Shown here: positions 62,583 through 64,000 of the stretch, piece after piece | How positions within the stretch are numbered: the first letter of the stretch is position 1 | How the letters are laid out: each line of letters begins with the position of its first letter | NCBI GenBank assembly: GCA_023101725.1 | Contig: JALJCO010013434.1 | Span: 1,505,501 to 1,569,500 of the forward strand | DNA length: 64,000 nucleotides | Origin: Atherinomorus stipes | Lineage: Eukaryota > Chordata > Actinopteri > Atheriniformes > Atherinidae | Direction: 5' to 3' | Position numbers and translations under genes: made by a program | The notes under the pieces: generated by a model | Databases searched by the model: none | The model's input: only the letters and a program-made list of their open reading frames with translations | What the model was told of the DNA's origin: nothing

Positions 62583-63790
62583 ACATTGGCTTCCTGTTAA
62601 ATCCAGGATAGAATTTAAAATTCTTCTTCTCCAAATAAAGCTCTCCATAACCAAGCTCCAGTGTATAATGGAGATCTGATGGTTCCATATATTCCAAGCC
62701 AAACACTTAGTTCTCAGATTGTAGCTCTACTTGTGGTTCTAGGAGTCTCTAAGAGCAGAATGGGAGGCAGAGCCTTTGGCTCTCAGGTCCTTCTCTTGTG
62801 GAACCAGCTACCAGTTTGGGTTTGGGAAGCAGACACACTCTCTACCTTAAAAATCAGGCTTGAAACTTTGCTTTTTGATAAATCCTATAGTCAGGGGGGT
62901 GGTTAGCCATCACTTAGTCATGCTGCCATAGGCTTAGACTACTGAGGGACTCCCATGATGCACTAGGATCTTCCTTTCCCACTCATCTCTTTGCCTTTAT
63001 TCCATGGTAAAACTTGTGACAGTGCCATCATTAAAGGGACTAGAGGCAGGAATTAAAAACATGCATGTCCATTTTTTTTAATACTAATGGGTGATGAAGC
63101 GCTAAATACCAAAAATAACGTTTCCACCGATGTTTTTCTCCGTTGCCTTGAACAGGCTGTGTGCTGCAAAATGCGCTGCAATACGGTGTCCGAATTTCCC
63201 GCGCTGCCCCCATGTGACGTCAAATGACACTACATCAGCAGTTTTGATACAGGAAGAAGACGGTTGCGGAAAATTCAAACACTGCAAGCGATAGTTATGG
63301 ATTCTTCTGCCATCAGCAAACGATCCAGATCAACTGAAAGACACTAAAAAGTGGAACTACAAAGAAAAAGGTGAGTAAACAACATTATAGCTTCAGTTTG
63401 TGCGGCTTGGCTCGTGGCTGCAGTTACCTGCAGCACCAGTCGCGAGTTTCTTAATCTTGCCTTAAGTCCCTTTAACTATTCTCCTCTCTCAGCAGGTCTG
63501 GCTGATAAAAATTGCAGTACCTGTTGGTCTCTTTTTCTGTTCCCTCCACCCTAGCTGTTCGAGGCAGATGGGTTCTGCCAGAGGTTTTTCCTCCCTGTTA
63601 AAAGAGTGTTTCCTTCTCACTCTTGCCACTGCTTGTGCTTGCTCAGGATGGGGGATTGGACCGGGTTAAGTCAAGATTTGATCCACATTATAAATTGGCT
63701 CAAATTCATCTGTCTGTGAAGTGCCCTGAGATGACGTTGTTGTGAATTGGCACTACACACATAAAGCTGAAGTCAACTGAACTGAAATCA
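62583..63790 (+). mobile_element. Truncated LINE (L2/Rex1-type) 3' end, interrupted by a DNA element
   Basis: The coding part (62,583-62,906) reads HWLPVKSRIEFKILL and, after a frame break, GDLMVPYIPSQTLSSQ, SKSRMGGRAFGSQVLLLWNQ, TLSTLKIRLETLLFDKSY: the conserved C-terminal region after the reverse transcriptase of fish LINEs. The 3' UTR follows (CTGCCATAGGCTTAGACTAC) and resumes after the insertion at 63,476 to end near CACATAAAGCTGAAGTCAA. It is 5' truncated, frame-broken and split by 63,035-63,471. Confidence 0.8.
63035..63471. mobile_element. TTAA-flanked non-autonomous DNA transposon in a LINE 3' UTR, 437 bp
   Basis: Left end AGGGACTAGAGGCAGGAATT and right end (reverse complement) AGGGACTTAAGGCAAGATTA pair over about 27 bp with few differences. 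TTAA sits outside each end (63,031-63,034; 63,472-63,475). The host LINE's sibling at 57.4 kb reads CATTAAT where this copy has the insertion. Inside, CG-rich sequence leads to ATGGATTCTTCTGCCATCAG and a GTGAGT donor, possibly a relic first exon. No transposase domain. Confidence 0.85.
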
Positions 63791-64000
63791 GATAATAATT
63801 TTTAAATCATTGCTCGAGATATTTACTGGAAATCTCTGTTTGCTAAAAATGGTGATTTGGATGCAGACAGAAGGGGTATATAACACAGAGATACAGCAAT
63901 AATTTTAAACACGTCAAAACCTTTAGAGCAGATACTTTACATGTGTATTCAGAAGTAAGAAGTTAATATGTAATCTTAAATGCAGTTACCTTGTGAAACA
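63791..64000. other. Window end, nothing recognised
   Basis: Short AT-rich sequence without a supported feature. Confidence 0.5.

Overview
This window looks like nuclear DNA from a teleost fish. It is AT-rich and has no operon-like packing. Long stretches have no gene, and microsatellites and fish-type transposons are dense: Tc1 elements with long inverted repeats, L2-type LINE 3' ends ending in short tandem tails, hAT elements, and TTAA-flanked DNA elements. Apart from transposon remnants I can support only one host gene, and only its first two coding exons.

Layout. 1-20,970: mostly unrecognised non-coding DNA with a TTAA-flanked element (7,540-8,154), a hAT element carrying a BED-finger remnant (8,781-9,864), a hAT element with a second one nested inside it (11,964-12,697 and 12,155-12,540), and large CA, TA/GA and TA/GATA arrays (15.2-19.4 kb). 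20,972-25,510: the 5' end of a gene on the minus strand. Exon 1 (25,189-25,230) starts a signal-peptide-like N-terminus, intron 1 is 4,081 bp, and exon 2 (20,972-21,107) follows in phase. A GC-richer promoter region lies upstream. I do not recognise the product; later exons would lie towards position 1 or outside the window.

28,097-30,228: a Tc1-type element with arms of about 205 bp, filled with other repeats including a 151-bp GATA array. 32.46-33.33 kb: a CpG-rich segment with a possible membrane-anchor ORF joined directly to an L2 LINE 3' end. 36,734-37,351 and 49,100-49,876: elements with a TTTACATGG-type end. 39,438-41,160: a 1.7-kb inverted repeat with arms of about 500 bp around a loop holding a coding-like ORF. 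43.9-46.7 kb: a retroposed LINE tail with 12-bp target duplications, a TTAA element, and a Tc1 fragment inserted at a TA array. 50,819-51,912: a deleted DNA transposon that keeps the starts of two facing genes, one of them a broken THAP domain. 57.4-63.8 kb: LINE fragments, one interrupted by a TTAA element whose empty site can be inferred from the sibling copy at 57.4 kb.

No rRNA, tRNA, CRISPR array or bacterial-style operon was seen. The window is best read as the 5' part and upstream flank of one host gene, with layered transposon insertions. The most unusual objects are the 39.4-41.2 kb inverted repeat, the two-gene deleted element at 50.8-51.9 kb and the nested hAT pair at 12 kb. All identifications are from reading; no database search was possible.
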